Positions 7,328 through 15,450 of a stretch of DNA of 36,850 bases are shown here, piece after piece (position 1 is the first letter of the stretch; each line of letters begins with the position of its first letter). Below the pieces are notes generated by a model, which ran no database searches, was not told the DNA's origin, and was given only the letters and a program-made list of their open reading frames with translations. The DNA lies in contig VFKM01000129.1 of the NCBI GenBank assembly GCA_009885545.1, forward strand, positions 1 through 36,850, read 5' to 3'. Made by a program: the position numbers and the translations under genes. The DNA is from Flavobacteriales bacterium (lineage in GTDB: Bacteria; Bacteroidota; Bacteroidia; Flavobacteriales_D; Crocinitomicaceae).

Positions 7328-9437
7328 CTTTTACTATTGATTTGATTACCCTTTTTTCGGGAATATACAAATATTGTACCTCATTACTATTAATTAAAAC
7401 TAATAAATCTTTGTCAATTACCCTAATTTGTTGATATTCTAATGGCACAAGTGATTCTCCATTTGCAGAAAAAACACCATATTGTGAACCATTTGAAGCT
7501 AAAAATAAGCCTTTAGAAAGTCTATTAATTGAAGTGTATGACATTGGTATAATGATTTTTCCTTTTGCGTCTATAACACCTTGTAATGTCAACTTCTCTA
7601 CAATTGCAGTTCCATCCTTGAAACTTTCAGCATAATCAAATTCTGGTTTTAGTATTGTTTTCCCTGTGAGATCGATAAACCCCCATTTAGAACCTTTAGC
7701 AAAGGCAATTAAGGAACTTAGCTCACCTATTTCAGTATATGTAATTGGTACAACAATTTTTCCTGTACTGTCAATAATTCCATATTTTCCTTTTTGACTA
7801 ATTACAGCCAAATTTGATATAAACTGAGAGCGCTTCAGATAATTAGGGAATATTTCATAAGTTGGGGCAATTACAATTTTACCTGCTCCATCAATAAATC
7901 CAATTAAATCATTTTGCACAAACAATGCTCTATTACTTGACAAACGACCAATTTCTTGAAACTGCGCTTGGACAATAACTTGACAATTTTTTTTCATTAA
8001 TCCAAATTGACTTTCATCTTCAAAAATCAACATCGAATCATTAAAAAATGAAATGTCTTTATATCCAGGTGGCACAACAAAAGTTCCGAAAACATCAACA
8101 TAACCTTGATTTCCATTTTGTTGAACTTTAGCTAATCCTGTTGAAAAAGCATAAGCTTCCTCATATTTTTCAGAAATTCTTGAGTTACCATTCTTGTCAT
8201 AATATGCATAAAGACTATCTTTCATACCATAAACCAATCCTTCCGAAAGTTGCCCAAGATCTTTGAATTCTACTTTAAAAACAAGACTTCCACTTCGATC
8301 AATCATTCCTTGCTTCCCATTGATTTCAACTACAGCTCTTCCATTTTCAAAATCTGTTCCGGATGAATAGATAAAAGGAACAACTATTCTATTTCCCTTA
8401 TCAATGTATCCATACGAACCATTTTTCATTGCCAAAGCCAATCCTTCTTTAAAAAACCCCAATTGCTCATACTCAGCTTGAATAATTATCTCACCGGAAT
8501 AATCCATGAAACCATAATAACTTTGGTCTTTATAAGGAAGTAAGTTAAGTTTCATATAAATTAGATCTTGTTCTAATTCTTGAAAAAATGGATAATTCGG
8601 ATAATCTATTTTAAATTGATTGATTCTTCCGTCTGAATAATCTGCCATATAAAGCTGATAGATATTTCTCCAAGCCAAATTACAGTTTCTATTTTTCGGA
8701 TATTTTTGAACAAAAGAATAGAAAGACTCAATTGAATTTGATTCTGTCGAAATTTCATAAACTCTATCCTCAGCTTCCATAACGTATGGATTGCTAGGGC
8801 ATTTCGCCATGAACTCTAAATAGGAAAGCAAATTGTTTGTTAAGGTATATTCATGATATTGGGCTAAGTAAAAATCAGCTTGAACAAGAGCATATAAACT
8901 ACTGTTTGGATAAAGATTTAAGAAATCTTGAAATACCGCAGAATTATTAGCTTTTTTCGAGAGACTATACGCAAGTGAATCTCGTGCATTCGTGGCTTCG
9001 AAAATTTCATTTGCCCAAGGATGCGAATTTATAAAGGTTGTATATGAACTAACCGAATTTTTAGATTTTGCAATTGTATAGAAAGCAGAGCTGATTTTAG
9101 CACGTAAATCCAATATTGCCGTGTAATCAAAATTGAACTCCTTATAATGAACTTTGTTCTTTTCGCTTAGAACACCATAAGTTGCCTCTGATTTCAATAT
9201 AAAATTAAACGCAGAATCTAAAGAATAAAACGGATTATCATTTCTATAATAAATAGTTGCCAAACCATAAGATGCGGGCGAAGTAATTTTCTTTAATGAT
9301 TTTTCAAATAACTCCTTTGCTTTGAAATAATTATGTTCTTTCAAAGCTTCGAATCCTTTTTCAATCTTACCAGCATACAGAGTAAAACCAAGAAAATTAC
9401 TTGCTATAAAAAAGAATATTAAAAGAATTTTTATCAC
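7320..9437 (-). CDS. Secreted WG-repeat protein with helical (TPR-like) N-terminal half
   Basis: This is a 705-residue protein with a hydrophobic signal peptide (~2-20). Residues ~25-300 are helical, with TPR-like pairs such as KGFEALKEHNYFKAKELFEKS, loosely like BamD-type modules. From ~310 to the end I count eleven units of 33-40 residues of the WG type: an aromatic-G-[FIYV]-[IM]-D start, then GKIV-P-Y and a hydrophobic turn (YGIIDSTGKIVVPITYTEIG is a clear one). Such repeats are predicted to form a beta-rich solenoid or propeller; their function is largely unknown. The start is GTG. It is translationally coupled to the TonB-like gene and the AAC(3) gene follows, which suggests an envelope-linked operon. 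Only one unit has the literal WG. Confidence 0.85.
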   Translation of the reverse strand: MIKILLIFFFIASNFLGFTLYAGKIEKGFEALKEHNYFKAKELFEKSLKKITSPASYGLATIYYRNDNPFYSLDSAFNFILKSEATYGVLSEKNKVHYKEFNFDYTAILDLRAKISSAFYTIAKSKNSVSSYTTFINSHPWANEIFEATNARDSLAYSLSKKANNSAVFQDFLNLYPNSSLYALVQADFYLAQYHEYTLTNNLLSYLEFMAKCPSNPYVMEAEDRVYEISTESNSIESFYSFVQKYPKNRNCNLAWRNIYQLYMADYSDGRINQFKIDYPNYPFFQELEQDLIYMKLNLLPYKDQSYYGFMDYSGEIIIQAEYEQLGFFKEGLALAMKNGSYGYIDKGNRIVVPFIYSSGTDFENGRAVVEINGKQGMIDRSGSLVFKVEFKDLGQLSEGLVYGMKDSLYAYYDKNGNSRISEKYEEAYAFSTGLAKVQQNGNQGYVDVFGTFVVPPGYKDISFFNDSMLIFEDESQFGLMKKNCQVIVQAQFQEIGRLSSNRALFVQNDLIGFIDGAGKIVIAPTYEIFPNYLKRSQFISNLAVISQKGKYGIIDSTGKIVVPITYTEIGELSSLIAFAKGSKWGFIDLTGKTILKPEFDYAESFKDGTAIVEKLTLQGVIDAKGKIIIPMSYTSINRLSKGLFLASNGSQYGVFSANGESLVPLEYQQIRVIDKDLLVLINSNEVQYLYIPEKRVIKSIVKGE

Positions 9438-9444
9438 TTAAGAA

Positions 9445-9452
9445 CAAAGTTA
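9445..9452 (-). promoter_or_regulatory. Putative -7 box for the WG-repeat/TonB-like/AAC(3) operon
   Basis: The minus strand reads TAACTTTG, matching TAnnTTTG, only 7 bases before the GTG start of the WG-repeat gene. The leader would be very short. No convincing TTG lies at the usual distance. Confidence 0.4.
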
Positions 9453-9506
9453 ATTGTATTCAAAAATCAAACGAGTTTTATCTTAATTTGTTTCGTTAAA
9501 AAACAT

Positions 9507-9538
9507 AAAAAAAGCCTTTCATCCAAAGATAAAAGGCT
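9507..9538 (-). terminator. Intrinsic terminator of rpmE2
   Basis: On the minus strand, AGCCTTTTATC (9538-9528) pairs with GATGAAAGGCT (9523-9513) around a short TTTG loop, followed by seven Ts. The single non-Watson-Crick pair is a G-U in the minus-strand RNA but a C-A mismatch on the plus strand, so it acts for the minus strand. Confidence 0.85.
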
Positions 9539-9558
9539 CAATATAATGAATGGTTTTA

Positions 9559-9813
9559 TCACTTCATGTGACGACCATAACGATTCTTGAATTTATCGAT
9601 ACGTCCAGCAGTATCGATGAACTGAACGATACCTGTAAAGAACGGGTGAGATTTGTGAGAAATATCCAATTTCACTAAAGGATATTCATTTCCATCTTCC
9701 CATTTAATTGTTTCACTTGTTGTTGCACAAGAAGGACAAACGAATGCGTATTCATTTGACATATCTTTAAAAACTACTAATCTGTAATCTTCTGGATGTA
9801 TATCTTTTCTCAT
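9559..9813 (-). CDS. rpmE2: 50S ribosomal protein L31 type B
   Basis: This 84-residue protein matches bacterial L31 of the long, type B kind: MRKDIHPEDYRLVVFKDM at the start, EDGNEYPLVKLDIS in the middle, then HPFFTG and RIDKFKNRYGRHMK. It sits on the large ribosomal subunit at the bridge to the small subunit. Type B forms normally lack the zinc-binding cysteines. Here a CPSC pair is present (residues 26-29, in FVCPSCATTSET), but the second pair found in zinc-type L31 is replaced (SHKSHPFF), so a full four-cysteine zinc site cannot form. It is monocistronic, with its own promoter and terminator. Confidence 0.96.
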   Translation of the reverse strand: MRKDIHPEDYRLVVFKDMSNEYAFVCPSCATTSETIKWEDGNEYPLVKLDISHKSHPFFTGIVQFIDTAGRIDKFKNRYGRHMK

Positions 9814-9854
9814 TTTTGAATGTATTATATGCTATTTAGCCCTTTAACGGGTTG

Positions 9855-9862
9855 CAAAGTTA
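9855..9862 (-). promoter_or_regulatory. Putative -7 promoter box of rpmE2
   Basis: The minus strand reads TAACTTTG, a full match to TAnnTTTG, 41 bases upstream of the rpmE2 ATG. No obvious -33 TTG is seen at standard spacing. Confidence 0.45.
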
Positions 9863-9951
9863 ATTAAACTTTTTAAAATAAAATGATTTTTTATTAATTA
9901 AAATAAAGATTGATTCATTTCGTTATTATTGCAAATAAGAATTTAATTTTC

Positions 9952-11364
9952 ATGAAAAGACCAATTTTACTTTTACTTATCATTTTAATTAGTGTTGCAG
10001 GTGCAATGTCAAGTTGTAAAAAAACGAATTTTCTTTCTAAAGGTAATCTTTCTTTTTCTGTTGACACATTAGTTTTTGATACCGTATTTACAACGATTGG
10101 CTCTACAACACAGCAATTTAAAATATATAACAACGAAAAAAAGACTGTCAAAATCGAAGAAATTGAATTAATGGGTGGAGAAAATTCGCCATTCAGTATG
10201 AATATTGATGGTGACATGGGAACAATGTTGACCGATATTGAGATTGAAGGTGAAGATAGTTTATTTGCCTTCATTGAAGTAACTTTGAATGTAAACAGTC
10301 AAACCCTTCCAATGATTATTGAAGATTCCATTCGTTTAAGAACAAATGGTGTTGATCAATATGTAAAATTGGCGGTTTGGGGACAAGATGCTTATTTTCA
10401 TTATAAAGACATCATAAAGCCTGCTTCAGGTGATACAACTTGGGCGAATGACAAACCACACGTAATTTATGGTTATGCAGCAGTTGATTCAGCGATGACA
10501 CTCAATATCCAAGCAGGAACACATATTTATTTGCATAAAAATGCGATTCTATATAATTATAAAGGTAGCTTGAATATTGATGGTGATCTAAACAATGAAG
10601 TCACTTTTCAAGGAGACAGACTTGAGGCTGCTTATGATGATGTTACTGGGCAATATTATGGTATATATTTTCAAGAGGCACGTCCTTCAGTTATAGATTA
10701 TGCAATTATTAAAAATGGTACTTCTGGAGTTCATCTATATTCTCGTGACCAAAGCATTCCTGGTTATACCTTAACAGTTACGAACACGATTATAGAAAAC
10801 AATGCACGTTATGGTGTCTTCATTTACTCCGGAGCAAAAGTGAAAGCTGAAAACTGTGTCATTACAAAAAATGGAAACCATGCATTATTGGTTCTGGAAG
10901 GAGGGGATTTCTTTTTTAATCATTGTAATTTATTGGGTTATGGAGACAGTGAAGCAGCTACGCCAGCTGTTGGAATAAGTAATTTTTTCAATGATGTATT
11001 GAATAACGTTACCAATATTGGATCAATCAACGAAGGAAAAATATACAACAGTGTGATTTATGGTAACCAAACTTCTGAAATTGTTTTTGACACTATTCCA
11101 GATGCTGCGATTACTTTGAGTTTTGATATTCGTAATTGTTTAATCAAAAGAACTCCTGCTGCAACAAACAATTACTACACAAATATTTTCTGGAATAACA
11201 ATCCATTTTTCAACGATGAAACCACAAATGATTATTTGTTTCCAGTAAGCTCTGTGCTTAATGGTGGTGCAAGCTCTTTATTTCCGACAACACCAAATAC
11301 GGATATTTTAGGAAATACTAGAGGTGCGATTGGGCCTCCGGATATTGGTGCGTATGAGAATTAA
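9952..11364 (+). CDS. Right-handed parallel beta-helix lipoprotein
   Basis: A 470-residue predicted outer-membrane lipoprotein. ATG 9952 begins a classic signal peptide (MKRPILLLLIILISVAGAMS) followed by the lipid cysteine C22. An earlier in-frame ATG (9910) would put 14 extra residues before the signal and is unlikely. A ~110-residue beta-sandwich-like region comes first (FDTVFTTIGSTTQQFKIYN). Next are pectate-lyase-like beta-helix coils with repeated short strands and N-rich turns (VTNTIIENNARYGVFIY; AENCVITKNGNHALLVL). The end (GAIGPPDIGAYE) is the common terminal motif of choice-of-anchor/polymorphic beta-helix proteins. Function is unknown; carbohydrate binding or surface scaffolding is plausible. 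No T9SS sorting domain is visible. Confidence 0.85.
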   Translation: MKRPILLLLIILISVAGAMSSCKKTNFLSKGNLSFSVDTLVFDTVFTTIGSTTQQFKIYNNEKKTVKIEEIELMGGENSPFSMNIDGDMGTMLTDIEIEGEDSLFAFIEVTLNVNSQTLPMIIEDSIRLRTNGVDQYVKLAVWGQDAYFHYKDIIKPASGDTTWANDKPHVIYGYAAVDSAMTLNIQAGTHIYLHKNAILYNYKGSLNIDGDLNNEVTFQGDRLEAAYDDVTGQYYGIYFQEARPSVIDYAIIKNGTSGVHLYSRDQSIPGYTLTVTNTIIENNARYGVFIYSGAKVKAENCVITKNGNHALLVLEGGDFFFNHCNLLGYGDSEAATPAVGISNFFNDVLNNVTNIGSINEGKIYNSVIYGNQTSEIVFDTIPDAAITLSFDIRNCLIKRTPAATNNYYTNIFWNNNPFFNDETTNDYLFPVSSVLNGGASSLFPTTPNTDILGNTRGAIGPPDIGAYEN

Positions 11365-11400
11365 TTCTTGATTTTGAATTTGGGATTTGGAATTTCCCAC

Positions 11401-11430
11401 AAAAAAAGCCCAACCTAACGATTGAGCTTT
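11401..11430 (-). terminator. Intrinsic terminator of mdh
   Basis: On the minus strand AGCTCAA (11428-11422) pairs with TTGGGCT (11413-11407) with one G-U pair, followed by a run of Ts. It lies about 20 bases after the mdh stop. Confidence 0.75.
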
Positions 11431-11449
11431 TAAATAGATTATAGATTAA

Positions 11450-12391
11450 TTATGCGTTTGTAACATTCATGTTATCTAGCACATCCATTACACCTTTAAC
11501 AGCAACTGCAGATTCTTTTAACAATTCTTTTTCAGCAGCATTCAAATCTAGTTCGATGATTTTTTCGATACCATTCTTACCTAAAACAACTGGTACACCT
11601 AAATAAATGTCATTGAATCCATATTCGCCTTGCAACCAAGCGCAAACTGGGAAAATTCGTTTTTGATCACGTACAATAGCTTCAACCATTTGAGCAGCAG
11701 CTGCACCTGGCGCATACCAAGCAGAAGTACCTAACAATTTAACGATTTCGCCACCTCCAAACTTAGTACGCTCAATAATTTCGTCTAATTTATCAGCAGC
11801 AATTAATTCAGTAACTGGAATACCAGAAACAGTTGTATAACGTGGAAGTGGAACCATAGTATCTCCATGCCCACCCATAAGAATTGCTTGAATATCTTTT
11901 GGAGATACATTTAATTCAGTTGCTAAGAAAGCACGGTAACGAGCAGTATCTAAAACACCAGCCATTCCAAAAACTTTCTTTGAATCAAATTTCGCAGATA
12001 AATAAGCACAATATGTCATTACGTCTAAAGGATTAGATACAATAATGATAATTGCATTTGGAGAATATTTTGCAATATTTTCAGTAACTGTTTTCACAAT
12101 TCCAGCATTCGTAGCGATTAAGTCATCACGAGACATTCCTGGCTTACGTGGAAGTCCAGAAGTAATAACAACAACATCAGAATCTGCAGTTTTTGAATAA
12201 TCGTTTGTTGATCCAGTTGTACGTGAATCGTACAAATTAATTGGAGCTGTTTGCCAGATATCCAATGCTTTTCCTTCAGCAAAACCTTCTTTGATGTCCA
12301 ATAAAACGATCTCATTTGCAATTTCTCTTTGAGCTAAAACGTCTGCACATGTTGCTCCAACATTCCCTGCTCCTACTACTGTTACTTTCAT
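11450..12391 (-). CDS. mdh: Malate dehydrogenase
   Basis: This 313-residue NAD-dependent malate dehydrogenase interconverts malate and oxaloacetate in the TCA cycle. The dinucleotide motif GAGNVG is at 7-12 with D32 at the end of strand two, indicating NAD. Substrate residues are seen in GLPRKPGMSRDD (R82 and R88), SNPLDVMTY, LDTARYR (D148, R151) and GGHGD (H175). Arg at 82, not Gln, marks malate rather than lactate as substrate. It belongs to the LDH-like MDH group common in Bacteroidota. A possible -7 box lies at 12431-12438. It appears monocistronic. Confidence 0.96.
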   Translation of the reverse strand: MKVTVVGAGNVGATCADVLAQREIANEIVLLDIKEGFAEGKALDIWQTAPINLYDSRTTGSTNDYSKTADSDVVVITSGLPRKPGMSRDDLIATNAGIVKTVTENIAKYSPNAIIIIVSNPLDVMTYCAYLSAKFDSKKVFGMAGVLDTARYRAFLATELNVSPKDIQAILMGGHGDTMVPLPRYTTVSGIPVTELIAADKLDEIIERTKFGGGEIVKLLGTSAWYAPGAAAAQMVEAIVRDQKRIFPVCAWLQGEYGFNDIYLGVPVVLGKNGIEKIIELDLNAAEKELLKESAVAVKGVMDVLDNMNVTNA

Positions 12392-12430
12392 TCTTTATAT
12401 TTTGGATTTATATTCTAATTTTATCGCACG

Positions 12431-12438
12431 CAAAAATA
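12431..12438 (-). promoter_or_regulatory. Putative -7 promoter box of mdh
   Basis: The minus strand reads TATTTTTG, matching TAnnTTTG, 39 bases upstream of the mdh ATG. I see no clear -33 TTG. Confidence 0.35.
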
Positions 12439-12508
12439 ACACTAATTGATAAATATTTCTGTTATTTTGTAGTAAAATTGGTTCATTATCAAAAATATTT
12501 TTAGAAAA

Positions 12509-12537
12509 GGCAACCGAAGAATAACTAAAGCGTCTAA
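12509..12537 (+). promoter_or_regulatory. Putative ECF-sigma-type promoter in front of the ECF sigma gene
   Basis: GGCAACC (12509-12515) is followed by a 14-base spacer and GCGTCTAA (12530-12537). An AAC-containing -35 and a CGTC/GTCTAA -10 with ~15-16 bases between the cores is the usual layout of ECF promoters and unlike the TAnnTTTG boxes elsewhere here. It lies 14 bases before the sigma gene's GTG start, so autoregulation by the encoded sigma is likely. Confidence 0.6.
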
Positions 12538-12551
12538 CAAACGATAAGATT

Positions 12552-13121
12552 GTGGAGAACAAAGAAAAACTGAAAGAGATTATAGAAGGATGCTTGCGAA
12601 ACAATCGAAGGTCGCAAGAGGAATTGTTTAAGCTCTTTTATGGGAAGATGTTATCGGTTTGTATGCGTTACAATTCAGATCGAGACACAGCTCAAGAAGT
12701 TCTTCAGGAAGGTTTTATTAAGGTCTTTGAAAAACTGGGTGCATTTGATTATAAAGGTTCGTTTGAAGGTTGGATAAGAAGGATTATTGCAAATACGGCA
12801 ATTGATGCTATTAGAAAATCGAAAAAAGATCATTATTTGACAGACAATGATAATGACTTTAAACTTGGTGCTTCTGATCCAATGGTGGAAAAAGAAGAAA
12901 TTGAGTTTATGGATTTGAAAGCTGAAGTAGCGATGGAAGCAATTCAAAAATTATCACCTGCCTATCGAACGGTGTTCAACTTATTTGTATTGGAAGATTA
13001 TTCTCATAAAGAAATTGGAGAGCTTCTTGGTATAAGTGAAGGAACATCAAAATCAAACCTGGCCAAAGCAAAGATGAATTTGCAAAAAATATTGAATGAG
13101 AAATTCATGAACATTGAATAA
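12552..13121 (+). CDS. ECF-type RNA polymerase sigma factor
   Basis: This 189-residue protein has sigma region 2 at ~20-95 (RDTAQEVLQEGFIKVFEKLG, then GWIRRIIANTAIDAIRKSK) and region 4 at ~135-185 (LSPAYRTVFNLFVLEDYSHK, then EIGELLGISEGTSKSNLAKAK, the -35-binding helix-turn-helix). Regions 1.1 and 3 are missing, as in all ECF factors. The start is GTG 12552; no in-frame ATG lies near it. The membrane PKD protein begins one base after its stop, which is the usual sigma/anti-sigma arrangement. The ECF-like promoter immediately upstream points to positive self-control. Confidence 0.93.
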   Translation: MENKEKLKEIIEGCLRNNRRSQEELFKLFYGKMLSVCMRYNSDRDTAQEVLQEGFIKVFEKLGAFDYKGSFEGWIRRIIANTAIDAIRKSKKDHYLTDNDNDFKLGASDPMVEKEEIEFMDLKAEVAMEAIQKLSPAYRTVFNLFVLEDYSHKEIGELLGISEGTSKSNLAKAKMNLQKILNEKFMNIE

Positions 13122-13122
13122 C

Positions 13123-14391
13123 ATGAAAAATAATTTAGAAAATAGTATTAAAGAGAGTTTGAAGGGATACGAAATGTCGTATGATTCTTCAGCATGGGAA
13201 GCGTTGAGCAAAAAACTTGATCACGTTATGCCAGTTTCTCCTAAATCAAACACAAAATGGTACTTGGGTGGTGCTGCAACTGTTGCTGTCATTGTTACAA
13301 CAATTGCACTTTGGCCTGCTGAAAACAATTCAACACCAAAAAATATTGCTTCAAATACGAATGAGTTAAATTCTGTTGTGAATAAAGGAAATGTTAATTC
13401 TGTTTCAAACAATAAAGGTCAAGAAGCAACAGCAACTAATCAATCTACAAATAAATCCAACACTTTAGTTGATGAGAATGTTGGCATTAAAACAATGGCT
13501 ACTGAAAATCCAATTATTTCTATTGGATCTTTAATTAACCCATTAAATCCAACTGTTAATTATCAAAACACAAATGGAGGTAGTTCTAATTTAGGCGTGG
13601 GGTCAAATACAGGAAATGAGCCTATAAAAATTGAAATTGCAACTGTAAAAGACATTTGTTTCGGTGAAAACATATCTATTTCTAACAAGAATGAAGTAAG
13701 TCTAATAATTGTTGATCCAAATGGCTTAAAAACGACAATTAAATCAAACAAAACCATTTCATTTGTTCCTGAAACAGATGGAAAGCATTCAATTGGATAC
13801 ATTGAAAATGATCAATACATTTCAAAAGAAACTTTTACAGTATTACCATCACCTAAGGCTGACTTCTCTATTGATGATAAAAACATATATGAGAAAGGGT
13901 TGCCAACTGTAAATGTATCAACCAATTCAATCGGAGCTTCATACTTATTGGATTTTGGGAAACAAACTGTAGAAGACACAAAAGAAACAAGTGTACATTA
14001 CTTTAAAAAGGATAACTATACTATTTCATTAACTGTAGAGGGATTAAATGGCTGTAAGTCAAAGGCCTCACAAACTGTTGAAATAGTTGATAATTATAAT
14101 TTAATGGCCGTTTTGTGGTTAGATTTATCAAATCCAACAGGAAGTGCTTACAATTCTTTTATGCCATATGCATTAACGGAAAGACAAGTTGATTTCAAAA
14201 TGAAAATCATCGATTTAAAAGATGGAGGAATAGTTTTTGAAACAACAGATGCATCGGACGAATGGAAAGGAATGGATCGCAGAACAGGTCAACAAGTTGA
14301 AAAAAATAAAGCATTTATGTGGACTGTTTCACTAAATAATCCAGAAAAAGGAGAAAAATCAGAGTATACTGGAAGTGTAACAACAAAATAA
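13123..14391 (+). CDS. Single-pass membrane PKD-domain protein with type B-like T9SS C-terminal domain, probable sigma regulator
   Basis: ATG 13123 gives 422 residues; a TTG three codons earlier is less likely. Residues 1-45 are cytosolic and contain SYDSSAWEALSKKLD, resembling the [PS]-x-x-x-W-E motif at the start of many Bacteroidota anti-sigma-like proteins. One membrane helix follows (46-64), then an S/T/N-rich linker to ~160. A PKD-like fold (~245-320, with FKKDNYTISLTVEG) comes next. The last ~90 residues (FMPYALTERQVDFKMKIIDL, then GGIVFETTDASDEWKG) resemble the CHU_C/type B T9SS sorting domain. Its position just after the ECF gene makes an anti-sigma or sensor role likely, but no classic zinc anti-sigma motif is seen. 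Confidence 0.75.
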   Translation: MKNNLENSIKESLKGYEMSYDSSAWEALSKKLDHVMPVSPKSNTKWYLGGAATVAVIVTTIALWPAENNSTPKNIASNTNELNSVVNKGNVNSVSNNKGQEATATNQSTNKSNTLVDENVGIKTMATENPIISIGSLINPLNPTVNYQNTNGGSSNLGVGSNTGNEPIKIEIATVKDICFGENISISNKNEVSLIIVDPNGLKTTIKSNKTISFVPETDGKHSIGYIENDQYISKETFTVLPSPKADFSIDDKNIYEKGLPTVNVSTNSIGASYLLDFGKQTVEDTKETSVHYFKKDNYTISLTVEGLNGCKSKASQTVEIVDNYNLMAVLWLDLSNPTGSAYNSFMPYALTERQVDFKMKIIDLKDGGIVFETTDASDEWKGMDRRTGQQVEKNKAFMWTVSLNNPEKGEKSEYTGSVTTK

Positions 14392-14417
14392 AAAAAAGGC
14401 TTCGGCCTTTTTTTTTT
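14391..14417 (+). terminator. Strong UUCG-loop intrinsic terminator
   Basis: AAAAAAAGGC, TTCG loop, then GCC and ten Ts. A C(UUCG)G-capped stem with flanking A and T runs, starting at the last base of the PKD gene. It ends the sigma operon, and the A run could also work in the other direction for the GSCFA gene. Confidence 0.92.
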
Positions 14418-14499
14418 GCATTAAACTTTAGCTCGACTTAGTTTCGAATGAAAATAGAATGAATTTAGGTAAGTTTTAAAAGTGTAGTTTACTTAAAGA

Positions 14500-15450
14500 C
14501 TAATCCAATACTACTAAAGGGAATTTTTTCAACAAGGTCTCACGCTTTTCCTTTAACTTCTTCAACTGATTACGTGCTGCTTCACTTGACGGTGTGAGAC
14601 TTCTGTGAGATTCCTCATTCCTGATTTTAAGTACCTCTTGGCTTATTTTATTTGATTCATTTGAAAAATAACATTTTGAAAAGCGTTCCCAAACGTAACT
14701 TATAGCTAATTCATTTGGGTGAACATGATCTATCTTAAAAAACCTGTAATCTCTTAATTCATCAATGACAATTTCAAATGAAGGAAAATAAGAACAACTT
14801 TTTTCTTTTTCAAGTGCACTTAAAGCATCTAACAATATAGCTTTGCTCCTATTGTTTTCAATTAAGCCATCTTTTATATGACGCACAGGGCTGACAGTAA
14901 ATATAATATTCAAGTTCGGGTTGTATTCTAGTAGAAGCCCAATTACCTCTTTCCAATCACTTACAATTTCAGATTGACTCGAAAGTACTTTTTCAAAATC
15001 ACTTGCTGGAAATTTATGGCAATTCGCAACTAATAGTCCATTTTCAATCAATTTATAGCCCCAACTTGTGCCAAAAGTGATAAATAAATGAGTTGCTTTT
15101 TGTAGATTTATTTTACAACTCAATCTTGCTAACTGTGTCTTATAAATTAAATCATTTTCTGATAATCCGAAAATTGAACCACTGGCATCCCAAGAAAAAA
15201 ACAAGTCATTTCTTTGAGCAATTCTTTCTGAAACAGAAGACTTCGTTAAAGTTTCTTTTATAAATCGACTAATTGCGAGAGGATGAAATACTGTTCCAAA
15301 TGGATTCGAATCTACTTTAAGTCCTTGAAGTTTCGCTTTTATTGCCATTTCATCAGAAAAACAACTTCCAAGAAAAAGAATATCTTTTCCATATTCAATT
15401 TTATGAAAGAATTCTGGAATATCGAACGAAAGGTTAAACTGATCCTTCAT
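14500..15450 (-). CDS. GSCFA domain-containing protein
   Basis: The 316-residue protein begins with the family-defining motif in LFLGSCFSDEM (about residues 25-35) and continues with NPFGTVFHP, ITFGTSWGYKL and FFKIDHVHPNELAISYVWERF. GSCFA proteins are distant relatives of the GDSL/SGNH hydrolases. The first Ser and the terminal D-x-V-H would supply the nucleophile and the Asp-His pair. The biochemical role is not established. No signal peptide is seen. It is the last gene of the bamD-rpoZ-coaBC-porD-recN operon and starts directly after the recN stop codon. Confidence 0.9.
   Translation of the reverse strand: MKDQFNLSFDIPEFFHKIEYGKDILFLGSCFSDEMAIKAKLQGLKVDSNPFGTVFHPLAISRFIKETLTKSSVSERIAQRNDLFFSWDASGSIFGLSENDLIYKTQLARLSCKINLQKATHLFITFGTSWGYKLIENGLLVANCHKFPASDFEKVLSSQSEIVSDWKEVIGLLLEYNPNLNIIFTVSPVRHIKDGLIENNRSKAILLDALSALEKEKSCSYFPSFEIVIDELRDYRFFKIDHVHPNELAISYVWERFSKCYFSNESNKISQEVLKIRNEESHRSLTPSSEAARNQLKKLKEKRETLLKKFPLVVLD

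Noticed and set aside
9915-10274. Minus-strand reading frame opposite the beta-helix lipoprotein
   Set aside because: It has low-complexity content typical of antisense shadows, while the plus strand has a clear signal peptide, lipobox and family features.
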